From: Pogonophryne albipinna
Taxonomy: Eukaryota; Chordata; Actinopteri; Perciformes; Artedidraconidae
Length of the DNA stretch: 64,000 nucleotides
Assembly: GCA_028583405.1 (NCBI GenBank)
Contig: CM053244.1
Span: 1,845,607-1,909,606 of the forward strand
Direction of reading: 5' to 3'
Shown piece by piece: positions 23,444-32,861 of the stretch (within the stretch, counting starts at the first letter, position 1; every line of letters begins with the position of its first letter). Position numbers and translations under genes: made by a program. The notes under the pieces were generated by a model. The model did no database searches. It was given only the letters and a program-made list of their open reading frames with translations, and was not told where the DNA came from.

Positions 23444-24617
23444 CAGTGGCGGCGCTAGGGGGTGGCTACTTGGGCTCAAGCCCCGGATGTTTTCTGAAAA
23501 GCCCCGGATGTTTCACTTAAAAAAACGTCTCGGGAGTAATGTGCAGTACCGGAGTCCACCAGAGAGGCATCCGCTACGGGACAGTAGCCTGCGTACTGCG
23601 TAGCCTGCCCTGAAGTAGAAGTGATCCTTCCTAGTGCCTGACGAGTTTTAAGCTAATAGCCTATACAGTTATGGATATTAGAAAGTTATTGTCATCGAAG
23701 CAGGCGCCACAAGCTGCAGCAGCAGCAGTATCAGCAGCTGACAACAATGTCATCACCAGCAGTGAAGAAATGGATGATGTTTCAGGTTTGTGAATCTAAT
23801 GGTGATATCTGCACTCTGGCTGACTGAGTAAGAAGTGAAAAAGAGTGATGTAACGTTAATGTTATAGTTAGTAAACATGGAGTAACCACACTAAGTATAC
23901 CCTTATATGTTAGTATGTATACAGAACATGACTAAAAATTATCCTAAGATGTAACGTTAACCCTTCATACCTCAGTCTACTTTTAAGACACTAAAATAAC
24001 GTATTACATTTTTTATTTTGTTTTCCGCGTGGAATTATACCGGCTCTCGTTTCAGTACACATAACAACGGAACTGACAGGCAACCCTCTGAATCAGACTC
24101 CGATTGGCTGTGACTGCATCAGAGTGTCCGATTCAGAAACGTGACTCTTACACATTTTTACGTCACAAACAAAGATGGTGGATGAGAATAGATCTATAAA
24201 ACGATAAGCAATGCACCAGAATCAAGGTGAGACTATCCGCATCCTTTAAAACTCTACGCACATTCGTTTCACCTTAATAAGTAAACGACTGTTTGAGTGA
24301 GTTAAGGCATTAGTTTGCTTCATTAAAGGGTGTTAATGAGTGTTCTCCAGTGCCTTTTGTCCGCTTTAAGGTGTTATTAAGGTAGGGTTAATGTTGCTCT
24401 CAAAGTGCACCAGATTGATGCTTTCAACTTCAATATTTTAAAAACAAATCTTCCCGGGGGAGCATGCCCCCGGACCCCCCAGAGGAGGCGACGACCCCCC
24501 TAAAGGATGTTCGGTCCACCCCCTACTTATACAAAATAGCACTGTATCCCTGCACCCCCCCCCCCAACAACTCCTGGGCTAAGCCCCGGATCTCCTACAA
24601 TCCTAAATCCGCCACTG
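23444..24617 (+). mobile_element. TTF-type hAT transposon, internally deleted
   Basis: The ends are CAGTGGCGGCGCTAGGG (left) and CAGTGGCGGATTTAGG (right end, reverse complement). The flanking 8-bp target duplication is perfect: ATTGTATG at 23436-23443 and 24618-24625. The 3' subterminal sequence GTGCACCAGATTGATGC...CTTCCCGGGGGAGC (about 24400-24480) recurs at 62230-62300 and partly at 25776. Only a first exon remains, so the copy is non-autonomous. Confidence 0.85.
23671..23787 (+). pseudogene. First exon of a TTF/ZMYM-type hAT transposase
   Basis: The ATG at 23671 opens MDIRKLLSSKQAPQ, then alanine-rich sequence and ITSSEEMDDVSG. It runs to a GT donor at 23788 (TTCAG|GTTTGTG). MDIR(K/R)-F/L is the usual start of TTF-zinc-finger hAT transposases (ZMYM1-like) in fish. 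No downstream exon is visible, so this is an orphan 5' exon of a deleted element. Confidence 0.5.
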
Positions 24618-25086
24618 ATTGTATGCCTGAGGTGGGAAAATGTGTTTTCTCAAAGGTTTTAGTAGTCCTCTACCAGATGTTATGATAAAAAATGCAATAT
24701 CTTAAGGTATTTTCTTAAAAAATGCGAAGACCCAAAAGGCACCCGATTCAGAGAATCACCCCTATATAGATTTAAAGCTAATCTGCATTTAAACATAACA
24801 TTTCCGGGGAAAATACTGACTTGACATAAGTAACTATCTGGGGAAGTTGTGAGGTGATATGTTTTGTAGTTTTATCCTTTTCACCTGCAATGCTTTGGTA
24901 ACTGCATGCAAATTAGCGCATTTTAATTAGGCCTAGTTAATGCCTAATTTGCATATCAATGTGGTGATTGTGATGACGTTATTAGATACACATTTTACTG
25001 TATTCACTTTAAGTGTCTCCCCTTTAGTACAGTACATTAGCCTGTATGCTCATGATAATTTGCCTTTGCTAAACCTTGAGCTAACT

Positions 25087-26105
25087 CAGCGTTTCTCAAA
25101 GTGTGGGGCGATGAACGGGAGATTTTATTTAAAAAAAAAAAAATGTTGGACCTCAGGCCTGTATCGAACCTGGGTCCTCGCGGGCGGTAGTGGATTATTA
25201 CAGCCGGAGACTCGCAACGGCGGTGGACTTTCACAGCACCGCTGCACCGGACCTGCCAGAGCCTCGCAACGGCGGGTGTTTGCGGCGGCGGATGCAGTAC
25301 CGGCGCTGTGAAAGTCCACGGCCCACCTATGCCAGAGCCAGCGGCCCACCAACGGCAGCGGCCCAACGGGAAAAGTCCCGAATCTCCCGATGGCCAATCC
25401 GAGCCTACTCACACACACACAACTGAAACCAAAGTCATTTGCAGACGTATGTAAAAATCTCTCATACACACATGTGAAAGAGAGAGAGAACACACCTTTA
25501 TCTATTTAATATAGCCTAGTTGTACAAAATAAAGTGAGAAATCATTCCAATGTGTACTATAGGACAGTAAACAGTTTAAAAGGGGAGTGATTAGTAAAAT
25601 ATGCATAAATAAAAAGAAAGAATGCTATATAGGTAACATAAGATAAGAATACACAAGTTTAAATGATTTGTTATTGGTTGTGATCATATTCTAAAGATGT
25701 TTGGATTATTGAAAAGTATACAGCTCCCTTTCATAGAGTGTTGAGAGCTGTATCCATAAATTCATTTTGTGCTGAAAGTGCACCAGATTGATGCTTTTAA
25801 CTTCAACATTTAAAAAAATCATACATTTTCTTTTCACTGAAAACTGGTCCCACAGACCCAAACAGCACACAAAGGTTAAGCATATAATAATGTTAAAATG
25901 TGCTAAATATATACACTGCAAAAAAACTGAAAAAGAGGAGTAAAAGTAGCTCACGACTTGAAAAAAAGGTTGGAGACCCCTGACGATATATTTGATAATT
26001 TTAAGCTTGGCCTACCATTTTATTGGAGCGGCGAGGAACAGGTGGGGCTTGAAAAGGCCCACCTGTTCAAAGTGGGGAATGCCAGAAAAAGTTTGAGAAC
26101 CACTG
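25087..26105. mobile_element. Non-autonomous hAT, CAGYGKTTCTCAAA ends
   Basis: Left end CAGCGTTTCTCAAAGTGTGG; right end (reverse) CAGTGGTTCTCAAACTTTTT. A perfect 8-bp target duplication AGCTAACT flanks it (25079-25086, 26106-26113). The interior holds an inverted pair of GTGGACTTTCACAGC-like blocks (25222 and 25306) and a tRNA-like B-box (minus-strand GGTTCGATACA at about 25160), possibly a SINE scrap. No transposase remains. Confidence 0.85.
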
Positions 26106-26708
26106 AGCTAACTTATCCATTAGCTAGTAGCCTAGCTTAGTTAACTATATTTGTTTTTGTCTTTTAGCTAATTAGCTGTAAACTCGAGGCACTGGCAGTT
26201 TAGTAATTTGTTCATCACCACTCACCTTCAAAATAAGCAAAGAAAAGTCGGCATAACATGGGACAGTAAAGTGGGAGGTGCTGCTACCTGTCTGTCTGAA
26301 GGGACTGCCGATGACTGTCCGCACCGCTGTGCGCGAGACGTGGAGGGAGGGAGGGTAGAGAGAGCATCGGAACTTCACAGTCTAATCTCCCGACCTGATA
26401 TTTTAATTTTGTATTCAATCAATATATTGTTGGAAAGGGAAACTGTGCACAAATAGCAGTAGATATATATTCATTTGTACAAATTTAAAAAAGGGGGAAA
26501 AAAGGGCACTTTCTCTGGAGGAAGAAAAAGGGCAGGGGCTCAAGCCCACTTTAATGTCTATGTGTGCCTGTCTCTATGTAATATATACGTTTTTTCAGTT
26601 TTTCATGGGCTTTTTGCAAAATGTGTCATTTAGTCATGTCCAAGTCATTGGCTAGTTGGAGAACACTGCATATATGAAAGCAAATTCAGACATACTGGTA
26701 ATTACATA

Positions 26709-27337
26709 TGTAGCGTCCCCAGCTGAATAATGATCATACTCTCGAACTGATGGTATCCTTTTATTGTACACCCTTGCATGTATACATTAAGTATCAACGT
26801 AGCCTACCAAGGTAAGAGCTATGAAAAGAAAGAAAAGACAATAATTAGCCACCATCTCACAGATAAAACATCTCCATTCCTTGCATTTGTAAACGTTACA
26901 TTTCTAATACAAACTAAATAATGCAATTATAGCTCACTACTGCCCCTCAACTAACAGAGCATAACACATGTAGGCTAATATAGCAGTTTTGCTAATTCAA
27001 AAGCATGGACTCAAAACTCTGCAAAACTACGAAATAACACCACATAATATCAATACACATATTAATTAAAGTAATAACAAACCTTGTGCCCCTATCAGCC
27101 AGGTGCTAAAAACCCAACGTAACTAATTATTCTATGTTAATTTATCAGTCATTCATCCATCGTTACACGTGTTTACACTCCTCCGTTCTCTTCCGGCAAA
27201 AGTCCCTTCAAAATAAAAGTTCAGATCTTATAACTATCAAAATAAAAGTACAAAACTAAAACTTTACCACAGGAAAACATCGGCACCCAAATATAACCAC
27301 CTCTACAAAAGGTTAAACATATTAATGGTCATTTACA
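26709..27337 (-). repeat. BEL/Pao 3' LTR
   Basis: About 629 bp, colinear with 37205-37834. A purine-rich GGTGGGAG (minus strand, 27338-27346) sits immediately upstream of its start, as expected for a polypurine tract. Compared with the other LTR it has scattered substitutions and indels. Confidence 0.92.
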
Positions 27338-27492
27338 CTCCCACCAAATTATGAGTGAATTTGTTAACTTTATAGATAAAGCACGAATAATTTCTGAACT
27401 CGATTTGACCTTTAACCTTAACTCTTATTCCATTAGAATGTCCATCAATAAGTGTTCATACTGTAAATGATATTGTGCAGTGAAGAGGGTGG

Positions 27493-27700
27493 TCAAACAG
27501 TCTCCAAGAGCAGGATCAGCTTCTGCACTGGACGTTCGAGAATGGGCGGCTTTCCAGAACACTGTCCCACCTTTCCTGTCTTCTGGTCTCCAATACGAAT
27601 CTTGACTCTTCTCACTAGCCCATCTTTATCTGTCACTGTCTCTATAACTTTTGCCAACTTCCACTCATTCCTGGGCAGATCTGTCTTCTCCATGACGATG
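27493..27700 (-). pseudogene. BEL/Pao integrase C-terminal (DUF5641-like) region
   Basis: The peptide runs from NLKVGDIVMEKTDLPRNEWK through GLVRRVKIRIGD to RPVQKLILL. This matches the family's terminal small beta domain (GDIV...PR--W-L--V----D--G-VR-V-I...RPV-KL-LL). It lies in a different frame from the integrase core upstream, so a frame lesion separates them at about 27695-27800. Confidence 0.8.
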
Positions 27701-28462
27701 TCACCGACTTTGAGGTTTCTCTTTGGAGTATGCCAGCGTTGTCTGGTGGCAATGCTGAAGAGGTATTATTTTCTCCAACGGCTCCAGAACTGCAAGGTAC
27801 TGAACATGACGCCACCTTTTGCGAGAATACATCTTCCCTTATAAATCTACCAGGAGGTGGTAAGGCTGTGATTGGTTTCATGGTGAGCAGGTGATTGGGC
27901 GTAAGCAGCTCTTGACTATTTGGATCACTCAAATTGTCAACTGTCAGTGGCCGACTGTTCACAATAGCCATAGCCTGATAGAAGAATGTCCGCAGAGAGG
28001 CATCATCCAGCCTGCCTGATGAGAGTGAAAGAGTGGAACGAAGAACATTTCTCACTGTTCTGATTTGACGTTCCCATACACCTCCTGCATGGCTTGCATG
28101 CGGAGTGTTCATGACGAAATCACACTGCTTCTCAGCTAAGAATGTGTTAAGACGGTTAACATCCAGTTGCTTAAGAGCTTGAGTTAGCTCATTTTTGGCT
28201 CCCATAAAGTTAGTTCCTTGGTCAGATCTTATCTGACGCACTGCTCCTCTTATGGCAATAAAGCAACGCAGGCCATTAATGAAGCTATCTGTTGACAGGT
28301 CGTCCAACATTTCAATGTGAATGGCTTGACAGCAGAGACATGTGAAGAGTAGGCCGTATCTCTTTTGCACCTTGCACGCTTGCTTGGTGAGAAATGGACC
28401 GAAACAGTCCATGCCACAATAAGTGAATGGTGGTGATGGATCCACACGCTTGGACGGCATGA
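27700..28462 (-). pseudogene. BEL/Pao integrase catalytic core
   Basis: This region would insert element DNA into the genome. Reading from 28460, the catalytic acids are visible: D18 (GMDCFGPF), D80 (RSDQGTNF) and E130 (GGVWERQIRTVR). That is a D-D(49)-E arrangement usual for BEL. The family motif LLTPNHLL follows. The frame degenerates after FIREDVFSQ at about 27840. A break also separates it from the zinc-binding domain upstream. Confidence 0.88.
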
Positions 28463-28476
28463 TCTGTCATACGTTG

Positions 28477-28935
28477 TTATTCTGTGAACCTCCTGAGTTT
28501 TCTGCATGTAACACACTGATGCAGGTAGGTTGCCACAGCTCTGTTGATTCCTTGAATCCAGTATCCATGTGATCTTATCTCATTAATAGTCATGCCTTTA
28601 CCTTGATGTTGTACCTTCTCATGATAATGAGCTAGTATTGTCCTGGTAATGGGATGGTCCTTTGGGATTATCACTGGATGTTTCAGTGAGTCAAGGAGAG
28701 ATGCATTTTTCAGTCTTCCTCCCACCTTGAGCAGTCTGTCTTGATCTTTACTCTGTCGAGGAAGCTGAGTTTTCTTACTGAGCAACTTTATCTCTTCTGG
28801 ATATATTTGTCTCTGTAAATCCTTTATGATGACATGTTGTGCATCTTCTCGTTCTTGTACTGTGCTGTGATTCGTTGATTTATCTCTTCTAGCACAACGG
28901 ATGAGACGAGCGACAGCTCTTATACCTTTGACCAT
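28477..28935 (-). pseudogene. BEL/Pao integrase H2C2 zinc-binding domain and upstream linker
   Basis: Key residues: LAHYHEKVQHQGKGMTINEI then HQCVTCRKL, giving H-H-C-C zinc ligands. Upstream is the linker RQIYPEEIKLLSKK...LKVGGRL. The stretch CARRDKSTNHSTVQEREDAQ near its start is duplicated in the protease region (see 29588-29665). Confidence 0.85.
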
Positions 28936-28966
28936 GAAGAAAACTTTGACAATCTGTCTGAAAGAC

Positions 28967-29587
28967 TCACTTGTTCCACTGTTTGTGTGTTAGTGTCTGA
29001 ATCTTTTTGATTTCAGGATCTCCAATCTGCATTTCTGTGATGACATCGACAGCTGGTGGTATGTCCTTCTCCAATAGAAACGGAGGTCCTGTGAGCCAGC
29101 TGGACGTGAGAATCTCATTTGCCCTTGAACTTCTAGATGCAAGGTCAGCAGGGTTATCGTTAGTAGAGACGTACTGTATCTCCACTGCTGAGGAGTTGTA
29201 CTCAGATGTATTTTCTGTATCCGGTTTGAGACAGTCTTTCCATCTTTATTGGCATCCTGAAAGTCAGATTCCAATACCTGTAATGCATCTGCTGGAGTCA
29301 CTGGAGGGAGCTCCTTGACAGCAACTCTGTGGCACATATTTTTTAAGCTTGGTGACTCATTCTGTGATGATGTGTAACCCACAATACTCCATCCTAGATC
29401 TGTGCGAACTGCATAGGGTTCACTATCTCCTCCCAGGATTACTTGCCGTGGTGCCAGTGCTCTTGAGTAATTATAGCCTATAAAAAGGCCAACTTCACAA
29501 TCTAGCTGTGGTGGGATTTCATCTGCTATTATGCGGAGATGATTCCAGTGCCTTGCCGTTTCACAGGTGGGAATGTGTTTTCGATTC
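28967..29587 (-). pseudogene. BEL/Pao A17-like region joined to RNase H tail, RT deleted
   Basis: From 29587 the peptide HIPTCETARHWNHL, GLFIGYNYSRALAPRQVILG, DLGWSIVG and VLESDFQDANKDGKTVS is the pre-RT region of BEL pol. After about 29235 the sequence jumps to STNDNPADLASRSSRANEIL and SSWLTGPPFL, which is the end of RNase H. The RT palm with its YVDD-type box and most of RNase H are missing. The junction also changes frame. Confidence 0.85.
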
Positions 29588-29972
29588 ATCCTTTATGATG
29601 ACATGTTGTGCATCCTCTCGTTCTTGTACTGTGCTGTGATTCGTTGATTTATCTCTTCTAGCACAGAAGAGATCCTTAGTGTAGGTTGGAGGGAGATCGA
29701 TGAGGATTGTGGAGTTAAAACCTCTCACTCTGAGACCTTGGACCCTTTCACTGTGCACCAATGCATCCTTTCCAATCATCGTTGTGAGCTTCAGCCTCAC
29801 AGGATGTGTCTCTGTTTGCAAGCTGTTGCTTACTTCCTTTTCAATGAAGACCGTATCACTTTGAGTGTCGAGCATCGCATACACAAGCCTTTCCATACCT
29901 GAATTGCTGACAGAAGAAACCCACACTGGCACAATCATTGAAGTATTCTCAGATGGGTCCTCAGTATTCACA
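29561..29972 (-). pseudogene. BEL/Pao aspartic protease region
   Basis: Contains VYAMLDTQSDTVFIEKEV, where DTQSD is the BEL form of the aspartic protease active site, and RGFNSTILIDLPP further on. The protease would cut the element's own polyprotein. Its C-terminal end runs into the 78-bp duplicated segment. The 5' side is interrupted by the TTAA element at 29977; the frame across that site is consistent with precise insertion. Confidence 0.85.
29588..29665. repeat. 78-bp duplicated segment within BEL pol (copy at 28819-28896)
   Basis: Positions 29588-29665 match 28819-28896 in the same orientation, with one visible mismatch (CATCCTCTCG against CATCTTCTCG). The length equals 26 codons. In the integrase copy it is in its native context. 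In the protease copy it replaces the usual protease-to-A17 junction. Confidence 0.92.
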
Positions 29973-29976
29973 TTAA

Positions 29977-31129
29977 CCTGTTAAGCCCCAAGGACCCCCT
30001 CGGCGGGTCCTTTTTTTTTTTTTCACGACACTGTCTTAGGGGATCTTAATATTTAAGAACCTATTAATGTGTTATACCAGATTAATGGGAATAATCTCAG
30101 CTAACTGACGATACAAAACACAAGTCTCATAAGAAGCATCTAAATGACCCCTGAGCGAAAAATGCTAACGCACTTTGGCACAGAACTCAAGATAAAAGAT
30201 ACCCTTATTACTTATCGTAGCTGCACATACAATATATCTGATTAAAGCTGAGCTTCCACAGATTATTTAGGCATATATATCATCACTAAGTGATCCGAAC
30301 TCGCGACAGGGGAAGCAAACTCAGACATCACAACACGTACCTTTACGTAGCTTTTACGGGAGATCCTTTCACCGTAGCTGTCAATCTGATCAAAATACTT
30401 GTTCAATGGCATTAAAACGAGAAAAAACGCGGCTGAATCGGTTAATCCATAGGTTGATAATGTTTGTGGGTAATATTTTTTTTAATTTATAATCCATAAT
30501 TCAATTTTTATGTAAAAATCGGAGAGTAAAAGTTAGTTGCTAATGGTAGCCACCAGAGTTATCGCAGCTTCCGGTCTTGGCTATGCGGCATTCTCACACA
30601 CACATTACCAAATAAGGAGTATGTGGGAGTTCCCCTCGATTCCATTGGCTCTGACGGTTAGAAAGAAATGTCAATCAGCAAAATCGAACAAGGGGGGCCA
30701 GAGATAGGTCAAATCCACCCAAATGACCCCAGAAGTGGATTTTTTTTACTAAATCTCTCTAAAAAGGTCAAATTTCACTTGTTTTGCATCAATCTTGATA
30801 CAGGGTACTTATTATATGTTGTAGTTTGGATTCCTAAAGCTTTTAGTCTACCATCCCATCATTCAAGGGTGGTATTCACTATAAATAAAAAATTGTTTTT
30901 GGACGGACACAATCATTTACATTTTGTTACTGTGTTCAATCTGAATTTACTTTAAAATAAAATATATATATATTGATTCTGACACTTCTACATCCAACTC
31001 ACAGGTGTAACCTTGCTTTGAGAAAAAAGATTATTAATTTAACCCTTTTAGAAGGGAAGATATTGTCATTTGTTCTGGGAATGTCATTTTCGAGCCTGAG
31101 ACCTGAAAAACAGGCTCGGGTTTAACAGG
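29977..31129. mobile_element. piggyBac-type non-autonomous element
   Basis: Ends CCTGTTAAGCCCCAAGG (left) and CCTGTTAAACCCGAGCC (right, reverse complement), flanked by TTAA on both sides (29973-29976, 31130-31133). These are piggyBac-superfamily hallmarks. A GCTCGG/CCGAGC foldback lies near the right end (31091-31120). About 530 bp of the interior recurs at 14696-15235. No transposase. A 95-codon frame at 30668-30955 has no recognisable domain; the piggyBac core is not visible. Confidence 0.88.
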
Positions 31130-31133
31130 TTAA

Positions 31134-31440
31134 GAGACAGTGTGGTTGCTGCTTCATCAGTGCTGCTCTGACTCAGGACTGATGATGTTTTTGCTGTAGT
31201 GTAGCTGTCATCATGGAGAGATGTAGGATGTTTTCCTTTGCAGTTGTCACATGCGTGTCTGTGACGACAGTCCCTTGCATTATGGTCTGGCTTTAGACAG
31301 CCATAGCACAGTTTATTTTCCTTCACATATTTCCTTCGTTCGTCCAGAGATTTACTTTTGAACTCATGACAATAGTGCAGACCATGATTACTGTCTTGAC
31401 ATAGCATACATGGAGGCCTTAAACTTGTTTTTGACTGTCC
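31134..31440 (-). pseudogene. BEL/Pao gag C-terminal zinc knuckles
   Basis: From 31407: MLCQDSNHGLHYCHEF, then CYGCLKPDHNARDC (an exact CX2CX4HX4C knuckle) and CDNCKGKHPTSLH. These bind nucleic acid when packaging element RNA. It is followed by SSTDEAATTLSLN up to the TTAA insertion. A MITE interrupts the upstream side at about 31441. Confidence 0.85.
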
Positions 31441-32410
31441 TTTAAAGTGGACCTATCATGCTATATTTGAAAAATATATTGTAGGCCATACCTATATAAA
31501 ACATGTCTGTGATTTTTTTTTTCTCCAAATACCAAACAGATCATGCACTTTAGCCATGCCTCATTTCGCTCTATTTGCTCTATTCCAGCCCTGTTTTTGC
31601 AAGGCTGATTCTGTGACTGTGACTGTGATTCTGTGTAATGCAAATTAGCTGCAGCTGACCACGCCCCCCTGCAGGAGAGGGAGATCAGCTGCTGGGCTCT
31701 CAGAAGAGGGGGAGGAAAAGAGAGGCTCCGTCCTCCGTGTTTTATTCTTATATGATTATATAGAGTCGTTATTCATTTGTTTTAAAGCTCAATAAATAAC
31801 AAAGAAGACCTTTGACCGGCACTTTTCTAATTTTGTCCAGAAAACTTAAACTTTAACGGACATGTTGACTGGCAAAACAAATCTAACTGAAACTCTGCCG
31901 CACGGTGCCCTCGTCCCTTGGAAAAGACGGAGAGGTGGGTGTTTTTCATCTGCTGGTGGACTACCGGAGAGAATTATAACAGGAGCAAACGCTTGCCTCG
32001 TGGAGGGAGAAAAAGAGCCACAGCGGAGAATAAACAGAAGGGCAACCATGCACGGGAAGTCTTCTTCGCTGCTTTTGTGGCACTTACAGGCCTGTCATAT
32101 GTACTACAGCGTCTCCAGCGCTTTTGAGCGGTCTCGTGTGAACGGACACGTCTCGTGTGAACAACACTATTCCGGGCTGACGTCAGCTCGGATGGAATCT
32201 GTATCCGCTCGTCGTAGCCCCGTTTTTAAAAGATTTGGGTTCGGAGGAAAAGAGAGAGGGTTGTATTTTCGGACACTTGGTGAGTTCCCTGGAACACCGG
32301 GGACACATTCATGTATAAAAGACGTACATGCATTTTGCATGATAGGTCCACTTTCATTTCAGTCTCTGTGGCTGTCTGTGTGTGGAGAACACTAATTGTA
32401 CTTCTCCTTT
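31441..32410. mobile_element. MITE inserted in BEL gag, AAAGTGGACCTATCATGC ends
   Basis: The left end AAAGTGGACCTATCATGC (31443) and right end GCATGATAGGTCCACTTT (32338-32355) are inverted repeats. TCCTTT occurs just outside the left end (31437-31442) and again at about 32405-32410, so either the target duplication is TCCTTT with 50 extra bases or the right boundary is complex. Interior frames (31862-32395) have no domain. Relatives lie at 4250-4625 and 12168. Confidence 0.65.
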
Positions 32411-32854
32411 CTTTCAGATGATGTTTCTCTGAGTTCGACTCTGCTGAGTGGAGAGCACGGAATGAAGTAATAGGATTACAGGCAATCTCTGCTTCCATTA
32501 ACATGAAATCAACAAACTGCTGGAAGTTTGGAAATTCTTGTTCACTTCCCATGACTTGAGTAACCTTTCTGTTCCACTGTGATGCTGTCCAGTCAGGTAG
32601 CTTTTGAATCAGTTTCTGATTTTCCTCGCAGTCATTCAAAATGTCCAGACCTTTAACATAGGGCATGGCTTTCTGACATGAGTCTAGGAAATCAGCAAAT
32701 GTCCGTAATCCATCAGCATCCTTTGTGTGTATTTTTGGCCAGTTTGACAGTTTTTTCTGAATGCTCTCTGTATAATAAAGGGCTGACCATACCTTTGGTT
32801 GAGACAGCTTCATGCATCCTTATAGGCTTCCTCATCACTTCTGAAGAAGATGCC
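32411..32854 (-). pseudogene. BEL/Pao gag middle region
   Basis: Peptide blocks LSNWPKIHTKDADGLRTFAD, FLDSCQKAMPYVKGLDILND and LIQKLPDWTASQWNRKVTQV are typical of BEL gag (DUF1759-type). An in-frame stop separates EEAYKDA from the next block. The upstream side is cut by the LINE at 32862, with the reading consistent across the 7-bp target duplication. Confidence 0.85.
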
Positions 32855-32861
32855 ATCAAGT

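Larger units (their letters stand above)
19069..26570. mobile_element. Large hAT insertion (about 7.5 kb) carrying other transposons
   Basis: The left end CAGGGACGTGCACAGACATT matches the left end of the hAT at 34898. The degenerate right end is at 26570: its reverse complement, CAGGCACACATAGACATT, is colinear with the left end, and both are followed by GGG-rich then AAAAAGGGCACTT sequence. The flanking 8-mers are TCTCCATG (19061-19068) and TCTCTATG (26571-26578), a 7/8 target duplication. Inside lie three further elements (19637-23397, 23444-24617, 25087-26105). No hAT transposase of its own is recognisable. Confidence 0.7.

Noticed and set aside
31862..32395. 177-codon plus-strand frame
   Set aside because: Lies within the MITE inserted in the BEL gag and has no recognisable domain. 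Part of it matches repeat sequence at 12168.
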